NCBI RefSeq assembly: GCF_029873635.1
Contig: NC_080418.1
Coordinates: 14,177,562-14,241,561, forward strand
DNA: 64,000 nt
From: Malania oleifera
Taxonomy: Eukaryota; Streptophyta; Magnoliopsida; Santalales; Ximeniaceae
Direction of reading: 5' to 3'
The notes under the pieces: generated by a model
Seen by the model: the letters and a program-made list of their open reading frames with translations, nothing else
Told to the model about the DNA's origin: nothing
The model's database searches: none
Made by a program: the position numbers and the translations under genes
Part shown: positions 32,900 through 44,403 of the stretch, one piece after another
Numbering within the stretch: position 1 is the stretch's first letter
Layout of the letters: every line of letters begins with the position of its first letter

Positions 32900-33111
32900 T
32901 GTTAGCATATCTCCCTAATTAAGTTGATTGACCAATTTCCATGATTTGTGTTATTAGAGCATGATTTGTGTAATTAACATTAATGTCATTAATGATTTAC
33001 CTTTGTGAGCTTGCCTCCTTCGCCTATAAAAGGATGACCCTTGTATAGTTTTATATGTACAAAAATAATGAAGTTATTTACAACTCTTTCTTTCTTCTCT
33101 TAGTTTTAACA
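32900..33111 (+). repeat. 5' LTR of copia E
   Basis: TGTTAGCATATCTCC to AGTTTTAACA, with a CCTATAAAAGG TATA box near 33024. Very short for a copia LTR. Confidence 0.9.
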
Positions 33112-33124
33112 TGGTATCAGAGCC
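33112..33124 (+). other. Primer-binding site of copia E
   Basis: TGGTATCAGAGCC, an exact initiator-methionine tRNA complement, directly abuts the LTR. Confidence 0.9.
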
Positions 33125-33484
33125 AAGTTTGGTTCTTGACCACTAGTTGGTGTCTTTCTTTTGGTTCCGCCACTCTCTTGCCACTGGTATTCCAATACCA
33201 TAAATTGATTCTATTGCTCGAGAGTTTTTTGCTTGGTGCAAAAATCATTCCAATCCGATGCTGCACGCCTCACGAGCACAGTCACTAACAGCCAGACATT
33301 GCCGCATCTGTCGCCACTCGCCGTCATCTCCAGCGACCTTCCAGCAATTTCTAGCCACCATCCACCACCACTTTCGGTGGAGTTTCGGCGAAGTTGGTTT
33401 TCTTTGACTAGTTTTTCATGCTCATTCCATTGATGCCCTCCTTTTGCTCTAAATAGGTTAGTATTATCATTTTTTTTTCTTGTT

Positions 33485-33640
33485 ATGGTTTCTTTAAATG
33501 ATGTTGCTCGTCCTATAGAGATTGTTTTGAATGGCTCCAACTACAATGTGTGGGAATAATAAATGTCAGTTTTTCTGATTGGTCGGAGATTATGGAGTTT
33601 TGTCACTTGAACAAAACAAAAACCCACAAATCTGACAAGC
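33485..33640 (+). pseudogene. Copia E gag start (fragment)
   Basis: Starts near the ATG at 33485 (MVSLNDVARPIEIVLNGSN, then NVW), the usual opening of this copia gag, with stops after the NVWE segment. The homology stops near 33625 where the internal deletion begins. Confidence 0.7.
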
Positions 33641-33699
33641 AATCCACAAAAGAGTTTTCACTTTCAACCACTAGAGTTTCGCTCTCAACTTTTCTCCGC

Positions 33700-35790
33700 A
33701 TCCCTTCTAGAATCCTTTTGGGGAGAAGCTATTCTTACTACTGTTTACACTATTAATTGGGTTCCAACCCCTACTTTTTCCAATAAATCACCATATGAGG
33801 TCCTCTATGTAAAGGTACCTGATTATTCTCTTCTCAAAGTATTTGGTTGTGCTTGCTTTGTTTTACTCCCACCTCATGAATATACAAAACTTGAACCTCA
33901 CTCTCGTCTTTGTTGCTTTCTTGATTATGGCATTGAACACAAGGGTTATTGGTGCTATGACCCTATAGCGAAGCGTTTTTGAGTCTCCCGACATGTTTAG
34001 TTTTGGGAACACAAAATGTTCGCTAGTATCTCTGCACTCTCATCCGATTGTCCCTCATACTCTCCCATTTTCACTGACCATGCCATAGATCCCTCACCAG
34101 ATTTTTCCTCTAATGCAGGTCATGACAGCTCATCGGGTGATCACTCCACATCTGCCTCTCACGAACCTGGACCATCTGATGATCATGACATCACATCCAC
34201 TCTAACAGAGTCCTCTGATTTGGATGTCTGTCGTTCTAGTAGGGTAAGGGCACCTCCTACCTATATTAGTGATTATCACTATTTTTATACTCTTGACCCT
34301 CTTCACGAGCCTCGCAATTATCGCAAAGCTTGTTCTGTTCTTGTTTGGTAGCAAGCTATGTCTGAAGAACTTGACGTACTTCACAAAATTCATACTTAGG
34401 ACCTGGTTGACCTACCTCCTAGAAAGACTGTAGTTGGGAACAAATGGGTGTATAAAAGGAAAACGAACTCTGACGGTTCTAAAGTAAGACATAAAACTTT
34501 TTTAGTGGCAAAGGGCTTTACTCAAGAGTATGACATTGATTATGAGGAGACATTTGCCCCTGCTGCTTGTATTACCTCCATTTGGTCCCTGTTGGCTGTT
34601 GCCTTTGCTCAACGATGACCTTTATTTCATATAGATGTCAAGAATGCCTTCTTACATGGTGATTTGGATGAGGAGGTATATATACAGCCTCCTTTAGGGT
34701 ATCCTCATCCTCCTAGTAAGGTCTGTCGTCCTTGACTGGCATTATATAGGTTTAAGCAAGCTCCCCGTGCTTGGTTTGCCAAGTTCAACTCCACTGTTGC
34801 ACAACTTGGGTTTGCTTTTAGCCCCTATGATTCAACTCTTTTTACTCGACACACTGATACTGGCATCACTATCCTACTATTTTATGTTAATGATATGATC
34901 ATTACTGGTGATGATACTTCTGGTATTCATGAGCTTAAATAGTTTTCGTGTCATCAGTTTAAGATGAAAGACCTCGGTTCTCTTAGCTACTTCCTCGGCT
35001 TAAAGGTGTCCCCTACCTTTGATGGCTACTCTTTGACCTAAGCCAAGTATGCTTCTGATCTTCTCACATGTGTTGGTCTCATAGGTTGTAAGATATCTGA
35101 TAGTCCTCTAGAGCTCAACATCAAACTCCATCCTACTGATGGGGAGCTCCTTCCTGAATCCACTCATTATTGACAGCTTGTTGGGAGCCTGATTTATCTC
35201 ATTGTCACTAGACCAAACATTGCCTATGCAGTGCACCTTGTTAGCCAGTTTATGTCGGCTCCTCGTTCTTTTCACTATGCAGTTGTTCTTTACATCTTAC
35301 GCCATATGAAGGGAACATTATTTCATGGGCCTCATTTTTCCTCTCACTCATCCTTGACGTTACAGGTTTATTCAGATGCTGATTGGGCAGGGGACCCTAC
35401 TAATCGCCGGTCTACCACTGGTTTCCTTTTTCTACTTGGTGACGCTCTTATATCTTAGTGGAGCAAAAAGCAGACTGTCACTAAGGCTGAGTATCGGGCC
35501 CTTGTTGATACTACTTCTGAGATTTTTTGGCTTCTCCAAGATATGAGTGTTCCTCAGCCCTCGAGCACTCCGCTTTATTGTGACAATCATAGTGTTGTAT
35601 AGATCACTCATAACGATGTCTTTCATGAACGCACCAAACACATCGAGATCGACCATCATTTTGTGCGTCATCATCTTCAGGAGGGGACACTTCGCCTTTT
35701 GTCAGTTCATTCAGCTGATCAGTTGGCTGATATCTTCATAAAGGCTCATCCACCTGGTCGTCATCGTGCTTTAGTTTGCAAACTCTAGTT
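33700..35790 (+). pseudogene. Copia E pol: integrase tail, RT and RNase H (broken)
   Basis: The integrase tail is at about 33714-33990 (SPYEVLYVK, LLKVFGCACFVLLP). RT begins near 34400 (NKWVYKRK, then VAKGFTQEYDIDYEETFAP, and [17 protein letters not shown]). The RT active site, normally YVDD, reads YVNDMIITGDD, so a catalytic Asp is changed to Asn. RNase H follows (YSDADWAGDPTNRRSTTGF; HNDVFHERTKHIEIDHHF). At least ten in-frame stops, several at expected Trp or Gln positions. Not functional. Confidence 0.92.
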
Positions 35791-35813
35791 GGCATCTTCG
35801 ATACCACCTTGAG

Positions 35814-35825
35814 TTTGAGGGGGAA
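35814..35825 (+). other. Polypurine tract of copia E
   Basis: GAGTTTGAGGGGGAA runs up to the 3' LTR at 35826. Confidence 0.8.
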
Positions 35826-36034
35826 TGTTAGCATATCTCCCTAATTAAGTTGATTGACCAATCTCCATGATTTGGTGAATCTCCATGATTTGTGTAATTA
35901 GCATTAATGTTATTAATGATTTACCTTTGTGAGTTTGTCTCCTTCACCTATAAAAGGATGACCCTTGTACAGTTTTATATATAAAAAAATACTGAAGTTA
36001 TTTACAACTCTTTCTTCTTCTCTTAGTTTTAACA
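35826..36034 (+). repeat. 3' LTR of copia E
   Basis: 209 bp, TGTTAGCATATC to TTTTAACA. It contains a small duplication of CTCCATGATTTG not in the same form in the 5' LTR. Confidence 0.9.
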
Positions 36035-36039
36035 ATCTA

Positions 36040-37563
36040 AATTCATATAAATCTAAATTTAAAATTATATATAGGTTAATTGGAAGGTCTACAATTGCAT
36101 GAAGGGTCAATCATATGCTATTTAAAAAACCCTCTTACTCCTTTTAAGATAGAATTTGACACCTTCAATAGAACAATCACAAATAACTACAATGGTATTT
36201 TCTAGGTTCTAGGGAGAGTTGAAATTATATATTGCTGGAATGACATTAAGAATAAAAATATAATCATGGAAGTGAAAGACACACATGTACACACTATTTC
36301 ATTAACATTTTGGTAGTATCCATATCAATAATGCGAAATGCTAGCAATGCTATCTTCTACATTTTCTTCATATACTATTTCTTTTTTTGTAATTGATTTA
36401 TTTGACCATTTTTCTAAATCATTATGGAGTAGTGTCATGGTGTCGAGGCCAACGATAGTGAGGTCCACTAGCTTCGTGATATTAAATGTTACAGTTTCAG
36501 TCTCAATTCTAGTGAGATATTATTATTCACTCTAATTTATTGTCCTAATAATTCTGTTCTATAAAAGGCATCTCATATAGTTGTCATTAAAATTATCCTT
36601 ATAAGTTTAAGGTTTTCCTTATATATATCTAATGTGAGACCGGGAAAATAAATACTTTCACATTTCGATAGTCTATTTTTATTTTTGATAATGATGTCAA
36701 ATAATTCAATCACAAAAAGAGTATGCAAAGCAATCTTTCTCAGCAATCCTTTTGGTAATATATATGTTTTATGTTCTTGTCTATATCAAACTATTGAGAC
36801 AAGCATTAGTGGACATTGATTGAATCGAGTGACCGAACTAAATCAATTTAGCTAATTTAGTTTACTAATTTTGGAAACTGAATGATTTTGTAGATGCTTT
36901 TAGAAAATATGATTTTTGATGCTACTCACTTTTTTTTTCCCTTTATTTTTTTTGTCTTTAGTCAATCTAGCAATTTGGAAGAGTGGATATGAATTTGAGC
37001 AGTGAGCCAAAACTAAAAGCAAAAGCTGAAACTTATCATACTTTAAATTTGAATGTTATTTTTTCATACTAGTAACCAAAATTATCAACATTTAATACTT
37101 TTAAAAATAGTCAATATTTTTTTTGAGTTTTATAAAAAATATTATTATATTATGGCAACATGTAAGTTGTACTTTGCCGACGAGATGATTGATATACTAA
37201 CTAAACAAAGCTCATGTTTAAAATTTGGCTAATATCAATTTTTGTATGAAGAATTCTTTTGACCATGTCTAATGCTGAATTAAAATATCACAAAAACATT
37301 CATAATTTTGAGATAAAATTTATATATCATATATTTTTTAGTAATTTTGACTATTTTTTCTTAATTACCACTTTCTTATTTCCTCTATCCCAAATCTTCT
37401 TCATGAGAAAAAAAAAATCAAAAATATGTGACCTATTTTACAACACATCCCCATGTATCATTATAGCCTCATCATAAATCATCATTTATCCTTTCAAAAA
37501 TTAAAAATAAAATATGTACCATATAAAATAAAGTAAAATATTCAAAGGATACATTTGCTTTCT
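36040..37563. other. AT-rich intergenic stretch
   Basis: No gene or element recognised. Confidence 0.4.
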
Positions 37564-37738
37564 AAGGGTTCGCTCAGGTGATAAACTAAAGGCTCTTGTG
37601 ATTAAAACGCCGAAATTTGAGTCTTCAAACTTGCGATTTTTCATTTAAGATAATAATTTGGTATAAAGTGGAGAAGGGTAAAGGGGTAGACCCATTATCT
37701 CGATAAAATTAGTCAAGTGTCCAAAGAATTTCAGACAC

Positions 37739-37740
<2 letters not shown>
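37564..37740 (+). mobile_element. tRNA-related SINE, copy 2
   Basis: Shares with 2686-2860 the A-box region (GCTCAGGTGATAAACTAAAGG), B box (TTTGAGTCTTC), GGTATAAAGTGGAGAAGG and AGTGTCCAAAGAATTTCAGACAC wording. It ends in a (TA)n run. No clear TSD. Confidence 0.7.

Positions 37741-37790
<50 letters not shown>
37741..37790. repeat. (TA)n microsatellite at the SINE tail
   Basis: About 24 TA units, probably grown from the SINE's 3' tail. A second TA run is at 37913-37936. Confidence 0.9.
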
Positions 37791-37793
<3 letters not shown>

Positions 37794-38121
37794 GGTCATA
37801 ATTATAAAAAAAAAAAAATAGCTCATAATGACCCAAATCATACTAGAGTTGTAAAAATTATCCTCATGCAATTTTTAAAATAAAATTCTATTTTACATAC
37901 TATCACTCCAAAATATATATATATATATATATATAAATTAATTAACTATGTATATGTAAAAATTAACCTATTTACCATGGGTGAAAATTAAGGGCCCAAA
38001 GTTTTGTTATTGTAAATATTTTTAAAATTTTTTTTTAAAAAATAATAATAATTTTCACAATCAAACCCACTGCATCCTAATATTTTTTTCCTTATGTTAT
38101 CATGTTTTAATCAATCAATAT

Positions 38122-38328
38122 TGTTTTGCCAATTTGGTTTAAATGGTAAGGGTGACTTGTAATTTTGGTGACCCTAAAGTTACGAGTTCTATTCCCCTTC
38201 GAGAGTTTATTCCGATAAATTACTAGGGGTGCATAAATGTACGGGCAACTTTCACCCCCGGGTTTGGTGCCACACAATGGTGTCCAAAGTGGCACGTGGC
38301 TGAAGTTTCCGAGTTATCCAAAAAAAAA
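38122..38328 (+). mobile_element. SINE of a second family (tRNA-related, poly-A tail)
   Basis: A-box-like TGGTTTAAATGG (about 38136) and B-box-like GAGTTCTATTCCC (about 38185), then a body ending GAGTTATCC and an A10 tail. The wording resembles plant Au-type SINEs, but I cannot assign it. A further A-rich run follows at 38354-38372. Confidence 0.55.
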
Positions 38329-38417
38329 AATTATATGATAATTTTATTTCTATAAAAAAAAAAAAAAAAAAAGGACAATGACACTAGTATAGAACCAAAT
38401 CCAGAACCCATTTCATT

Positions 38418-38624
38418 TTAGCTGTACGCATTAATTGCATTTGCCTGCATATATCCTTGCATGATATGGGCGGCGGGGGAAGATGTGGACGGCATTTCAC
38501 ACGGGCGTCTGCGGTGGTGGTGGTGAATGGCGATGCTGCTGGCTGACGTCGACGGCGACGGCGGTGGGTCTGATTCCATCACTGAACTAAGCCATCCGGA
38601 TTGGGTTTGTTCAATGGCTGGCAT
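38418..38624 (-). other. GC-rich short open frame, doubtful coding value
   Basis: A minus-strand frame of 68 codons (MPAIEQTQSGWLSSVMESD...) is much more GC-rich than its surroundings and contains proline, serine and histidine runs. No domain and no splice partners were recognised. It could be a first exon remnant or chance. Confidence 0.15.
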
Positions 38625-38639
38625 TGCTTTATAGTGTGA

Positions 38640-40186
38640 TATCCCTCCTCAATATTCCTTCGTGTTTTATTTATCTCATGTTCCATGGAAAATGATTACT
38701 TTCTTCATTGGGCGAAAAAATTAAGTCCTATCGAAACATCACGGTGGTCCTTCGGCCAACCTTTTTCAACCAATTAAAACATCGAATGTTTGACATGTGA
38801 GTCTCTCTTCATTACATGGGGGCACCACCTGATTGCTTGACCTAATTTCATTAACTCAAAAAGGCTAATGTGTAGGGGAGGGCTGAAAATTTTCTGAACC
38901 TTAATATTGTCCAACTTTTTCTTATACTTTAATAATGTTTATTTGGCTCCTTAGTTTATGTGCTTATGTTTTACTTTATCCTATATATATTTGAAAGTTT
39001 AGAAGTGGGACTTGTGTCCGTATATGTATGTATGTATATATGTATGTACATACGTATATACATATGTATGTGTGGGTGTGTGTGTGTGTGTTTTTTTATA
39101 TGGATTTCAACAAAATATATTATAAAATTATATACGTTGAGTTCTATTCAAGTTCACACAGAACTCAAATTTCATGCTTCTTATAAACACAAGTTAAATA
39201 TTAAAAATACCTAATTATTTATTTTCAAATTACAAGTAAACATTCGTACAAGGTTAAGCCACCAAAGAGTCGATCATTTGAATCACTTTTGATGGTGTTT
39301 GAACGAATTTAGATCAGATATGATATAAGCTTATATTTAAATAATTATGATTATTAAATTTGAATTTAAAGTTACAATTAATTTTTAGCAATTATGTCCT
39401 ATTCGTTAAAATTTAATCGTTACTTCTATTCAAATTAAATTTCAAAAAATTAATTTAATATATAAGATCATTTTTAGATGATGGCTACAAAGTTAGGGAG
39501 AAAAATAACAAATGAATATTATAACAGCAGGGTGTTATGTAAATGCAATACAAATCACTTGCAAGAAATGTAATGCAAATCACCTCCAAAATATAATAAA
39601 AATATCGAAAATCTCTGCAAGGAGCAAATATGAATATTTCTTTTTGAAACTTCTTTGTGAGGGATATGTTTGAATACGAAAGAAGAGAAGAAGAGTAGAA
39701 TAGTATTTTTTTAATTATAATTAAATCTATCATTAATAATTAATACCCTTTATTTATATACTTTTAAGAGTTACTTATAACACACTTTCCTGTGGACATT
39801 TAATTATTTAGTAAAAGAGTTATTAAAAGTATCTTTTCGAACAATCATGTCTATTAAATTGAATTTGAAGATAAATTTTGGATAGATGATTCCTAAGATT
39901 CATATTTTTGAAATTTAGTCACTGCTTCTATTTAAATTTAATTTAAAATTTTAATTTCATAAGATGACCGCTGCCTCATAAACTTATTTAAACCTTTCAC
40001 AAAGGCTTGGAAACATTCTCTCTTCCTTATTATAATCTAAACAAACTTCAAATTTTAGTAAAATCATATGTTAGTACTTATAATAATTAGCAAAAGTTAT
40101 TTAGTCCTTATATTTTTGGTACAATTGAGGACCTATACTTATTGAATATGTGTCATTAAATTTTCTCTCAAATTTGGTTCAATAAT
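38640..40186. other. AT-rich intergenic stretch
   Basis: It includes a mixed ATGT/ACAT and (GT)n microsatellite at 39022-39096 that can fold on itself. No gene seen. Confidence 0.4.
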
Positions 40187-40681
40187 TGTTATGAATTGTT
40201 GCTCACATTCTAAGGGAAAGTATGAAAGAAATTAGGGTGCAGCAAGGCAGTGTTTATATTCTGCCTGAAATTGTCGACAGTTTGGCTCGAGATAGCTAAT
40301 GCAGATTTCAAATTTTAAATAAAAAGGACGTTAACACATTTGGGTTTCGAAGGAAAACCTCTGAGGAGACTTATATATACATAGAATACATTGTATATAG
40401 GAAGCCTTGAGTGTTGGTTGATGATTGTGGAGTGAATTGAGAGGGTTCTTGTATTACTCTTGTAATTTATACAAGAATATCGTGAATCCTTGTCGTTTGT
40501 TCTCGTGGATGTAGGCATTACTGAACCACGTAATTCCTGGTGTCATTGTTATTGTTATTGTTTTCATTTACTTGTTGTGGTTGTTGATTGTTCTGTATTC
40601 ACCATTAGATTGCTGCATTGTTTGTTTGATCCTTATACAAATATATATTCTGCTATACATATTTGGGGGTTTTACACAACA
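40187..40681 (+). repeat. 5' LTR of copia I
   Basis: 495 bp, TGTTATGAATTG to TTTACACAACA. TATA box CTTATATATAC (about 40369), one GTCGAC (about 40275) upstream of it, and the GTAGGCATTACTGAACCACG word of plant copia LTRs. Confidence 0.88.
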
Positions 40682-40683
40682 AT

Positions 40684-40695
40684 TGGTATCAAAGC
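40684..40695 (+). other. Primer-binding site of copia I
   Basis: TGGTATCAAAGC, the initiator-Met tRNA complement with one G-to-A change, two bases after the LTR. Confidence 0.85.
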
Positions 40696-40888
40696 ATTAT
40701 TGTAATGACCTCCGGATCTTCATTTGCGAAATTTGACATTGTCAAATTTGATGGAATCGGAAATTTCGGTTTGTGTTAGAGAAGGGTGCAGGATCTTTTG
40801 GTGCAACAAGGCATGGTGAAAGTCTTGTACAGAATTCAATCGGATAGCATGGATTAAATGACTTGGAATGAATTGGGGACAACAGTAG

Positions 40889-43566
40889 TGAAACGTCCCG
40901 AACCCTTAAATTTGGGTCCGGTGCGTTATACCTAATCATATCCTGATAAATCATAATTCATAACATACGCAGCGGAAAATATAATCATAATCTTGATATA
41001 ATATAATATCAGAGTTTACTAATTCTAACTATAATCCATAATAAATCATCAATCACCTGCATTTCCATAAATCTACATAACTCCCAAAACAATTCAGTAT
41101 TTTCACAATCATTCCTTACTCAATAGCCTTAAAACATAAAGGCATAAAACATAAATATTTACATTCCCCAAAATTAACAAAGAAATATACCATTTTCTTT
41201 TTCTATTTCCCAATAATGCTATAAAAACCTCGAGCTCTCAAAGCTCGATCTCGAGGAAATCTTGAAAAAAAAATACATTCATATTCGGGTGAGACACGTC
41301 TCAATAAGGGAAGAAACAATATATTAAAGTAGTGTGTGGCCAACATGAATTTATAATCAACATAATATTTAACATTTAAAAATCGTTAACACTATCTTTG
41401 AAATCATTCTCTGATCCTATTCAAACACATGCAAATGTTTAACCCACGAGATTTCTCGAGGATAAGGGTGATTACCCGCCCATACAAGTAGCACCCCTCT
41501 GCTCTGATACATTTAGCAACCTGAAGGTCACAATTTAAGCATACCAGGACACTCACCTTACTCAGTAAGCCCTCAAGTGTTAAATTGATCTCGTACTCAC
41601 ACAGTTCATACAAAAGTTTATCGGCGAAGGCCCTAAGGATAGGGAAATCTACCTACCCATACAAGTAGGTTCCCTCTGCCCTAGTACGTTATGCGGCTAC
41701 TGCCACATCTGTAGTTACTAGTGCACTCGCCTTACTCAGCAAGCCTTCAGGCGAAAGGTACGCCTCGCCCAATCGTAACATGTTCTATGTACCTATATAC
41801 TTCTAATATTATAATACATCATTCTTTCTATCATTATTCAATCATACACATATGTTCATATTCATGGCTTAACATTGCATTGCATTTCACTTTAAGTGAC
41901 TCTTTCCCATTTTACATTATTCACATTTCATTTCCATTTCATTCATTTCCTTTTTCATTTGATTTTCATTTCATTCTCGTTTTTATTTTAATTCATAAAT
42001 ACTCGGCATCTTTTCAGTCGTGGTTGGTTAGCTTCGGCATCCTTTCAGCCGTGGTCGGCATCTTTTTAGCCGTGATTGGTTAGCTTCGACATTTTTTCAG
42101 CCGTGGTCAGCATCTTTTCAACCGTGATTGGTTAGCTTCGACATCCTTTCAGCTGTGGTCGACATCTTTTCAGCTATGGTTGGTTAGCCTTTCAGCCATA
42201 ATCGGTATCTTTTCAGCCGTGGTTGGTTAGTTTCGGCATCCTTTTAGCCGTGGTCGGCATCTTTTCAGCCGTGGTTGTTTTCATGATTGTATTAACACTC
42301 ACAAGCAGCATATTTCATATATCATTTTCATGCTCATTTCATTTTCTGTATATCTTGTATCTCGTATATATAACATAATTCCATACAAAATTCTATTTGA
42401 CTCATGCTACACAATTTAACAATAAAACTCATATACTGCCTACAAAATAAGTCAACCAATATTTAATATTTATATACTAAAAATACCTTTTATTTCTTAC
42501 ATAAATACTCTGAAAATATATTTCTACTTTCATCAATTCATTTTCACATATACATGTCTAATAAACAGCCCTAAACTCGAAAAAAGATATAATTAAAATG
42601 GTTGGCATTTTACCCATACTGAAAAATTACACGTACATACAACACAATTTATTTTTCATTTAATTCATAAAATTTCTGATTTAATATATATCTTTCCCCT
42701 TACCTGGTTTCTTGAACTACGCTAACAGGGACTCCAAAAAATACCTGCAGCACTCACTCGGACCCTGAAATTAAATTCCTAGTTCCAATAAATTATTCTT
42801 GAATAAAATATTATTTAAATATTTCCTAGGGCCATAATTCCTAAATAAATAATAATATCCTTAAATTTAGCCAAATTCTCAATTCCCACTCTTACTTTGG
42901 AGTAGGGCCTAGAAAACCCCAATTGAAAAATTACCTACGTCAAAATGACGAGGATGACGACTAGGACCCCGTGGTGGTGTCCGTTCGTCGATTTAACCAT
43001 ATATTAATGGCAAAATTGAGAAAATAGGAAAAAAATTACCTTTCCCCAAGAACAGTGCCTAAGCCGTTCCCATGACAAATCTACTCCAGTAGAAATGTCG
43101 GTGGCGGAGCTAGGAATCCAACGGTACCTTCCGTTTTCCGATTCGTCGCAAACTTACCAAGAAATTGAGAGAGAGAGACGGAGACAGAGGTGGCTGGCGC
43201 GCACGCAGGAAATTTTTCAGAGCGGGGGTGGGGGGTGGGCGTGCTGCCTGCTCCAGGTTCTTCTTCTTTCTTCTTCTTCTTCTTTCTTCTTTCTTCTTTT
43301 ATCTTTTGTCAGATACTTTATATATATATTATAATAACTTACTTATATATATCATTCTAATTAGTTTTTTTTTTTTTTAAATCCAATGTAAAAATATTTA
43401 ATTTAATTACTAATTATATAATTTATCTTAATTTAATTTAATTTCTTTAATTTTAATTTAATTTTTTTTCTTTTCCCACGCCATTCCTTTTATTTATTTA
43501 TCTGTTATTTTATTTATTTATTTTTTCTAATTATTTTATTCATTTTAAATTTTTCGGGTCTTTACA
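40889..43566 (-). mobile_element. Gypsy-type solo LTR in copia I gag
   Basis: 2678 bp with ends TGAAACGTCCCG and GGGTCTTTACA on the plus strand, flanked by a perfect 5-bp TSD AGTAG (40884-40888 and 43567-43571). On the minus strand it begins TGTAAAGACCCG, like the gypsy LTRs at 61595 and 63363, so minus orientation is inferred. There is no internal coding region. It holds a 52-bp minisatellite and a duplicated patch (41440-41580 and 41640-41760, sharing CCCATACAAGTAG). Confidence 0.92.
42004..42272. repeat. 52-bp minisatellite inside the solo LTR
   Basis: CGGCATC(T/C)TTTCAGCCGTGGT repeated, with TGGTTAGCTT spacers after every second copy, giving a 52-bp unit over about five copies. Confidence 0.85.
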
Positions 43567-43944
43567 AGTAGTATCAACCATCCTACTTTATTTAGCTGAT
43601 GATTTGTTGTATCACGTCATGGATCAGAATTCTCTGGCATCAGTTTTGCAAAAACTAGAAAGCCAATATATGTTTAAGGGTCCATAAAAATTTGAAAGTA
43701 TAGTGGAGGAAGATTCAAAATGCAGTGATAGGGATATGCTATGTGTTTCATCGGGTTCGGACTGCTTCACGGATCATTCTTGGATCCTAGATACTGGATG
43801 CTCTTATCACATAACAGTAAATAAAAAATGATTCAACACCTATAGGTTAGTTAATACTGGTTGTGTTTTGATGGGAAATGATATTTCATGCAAAATATTT
43901 GGTGTTGGAAATTCCAAAATCAAAATGTATGATGGTGTCGTAAG

Positions 43945-44401
43945 AACCATACATCCACAGAAGCAATGACACAAAAATTTCACTAAGGAAATCTCAAAGT
44001 ACACAATACACTTCTCAAATGATCACACTATGTATCAATATATGTCCAGTATGACATATATAACAGTCCGTTGGAGGTTTTCCTCCAATTACCCAACCAC
44101 TCCAACGTTCAAATTCAAAATTCAAAAAGCTGCTCGTAGCCCAGGTGCACTCATCGACGAGTACAGGGTATTCGTTGATGATCCAGAGAAGGACACTCGT
44201 CGACGAGAATAGGGCATTCATTGACAAGCCCATTTTATGCTCTAGGTATCTTTAGAACTTTGAGATTTTTTTGCTCTTGGGATCTACTCGTCGACGAAGA
44301 CAGGACACTCGTCAACGAGTCCCTACTATGCTACCCACTTATGTTTTTCTTTCTTCTTTGTTTATGAAATTGAAAGTATAAGAGTCACACCATAAACAAC
44401 A
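43945..44401 (-). repeat. Truncated 3' LTR of copia H
   Basis: Starts TGTTGTTTATGG at 44401 on the minus strand and matches 19440-19931. The last ~90 bp of the LTR are missing at the junction with copia I. Confidence 0.85.
44150..44330. repeat. TCGTCGACGA motif cluster in copia H U3
   Basis: ACTCGTCGACGAGAAT (about 44194) and CTCGTCGACGAAG (about 44287) are exact; ATCGACGAG, GTTGATGAT and GTCAACGAG are decayed. A TATATAAC box is near 44056. Confidence 0.8.
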
Positions 44402-44403
44402 AT

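Larger units (their letters stand above)
32900..36034 (+). mobile_element. Ty1-copia element E, internally deleted, both LTRs present
   Basis: 3.1 kb with 212-bp and 209-bp LTRs, an initiator-Met primer site, a gag start, a jump to the integrase C-terminus, then RT and RNase H, a polypurine tract and 3' LTR. Flanks GTCTA (32895-32899) and ATCTA (36035-36039) form a TSD with one mismatch. The deletion removes most of gag, protease and the integrase core. Many stops. Confidence 0.92.
40705..43940 (+). pseudogene. Copia I gag-protease (split and deleted)
   Basis: Gag opens at the ATG at 40705 (MTSGSSFAKFD, close to copia G) and is cut at 40888 by the solo LTR. It resumes at 43572, reading across the target site in the same frame to QKLESQYM near 43670. 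Much of gag, including the zinc knuckle, is then deleted. Protease follows at about 43775 with SWILDTGCSYHIT, the DTG active site being intact, then NDISCKIFGVGN and KIKMYDGVV. The match ends at the junction with fragment H. Stops occur in the gag part. Confidence 0.88.
40187..43944 (+). mobile_element. Ty1-copia fragment I, split by a solo LTR
   Basis: 5' LTR (40187-40681), primer site, gag start, then the 40889-43566 solo LTR, then more gag and the protease start. It ends abruptly near 43945, where an inverted LTR of fragment H begins. RT and 3' LTR are missing. Confidence 0.9.
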
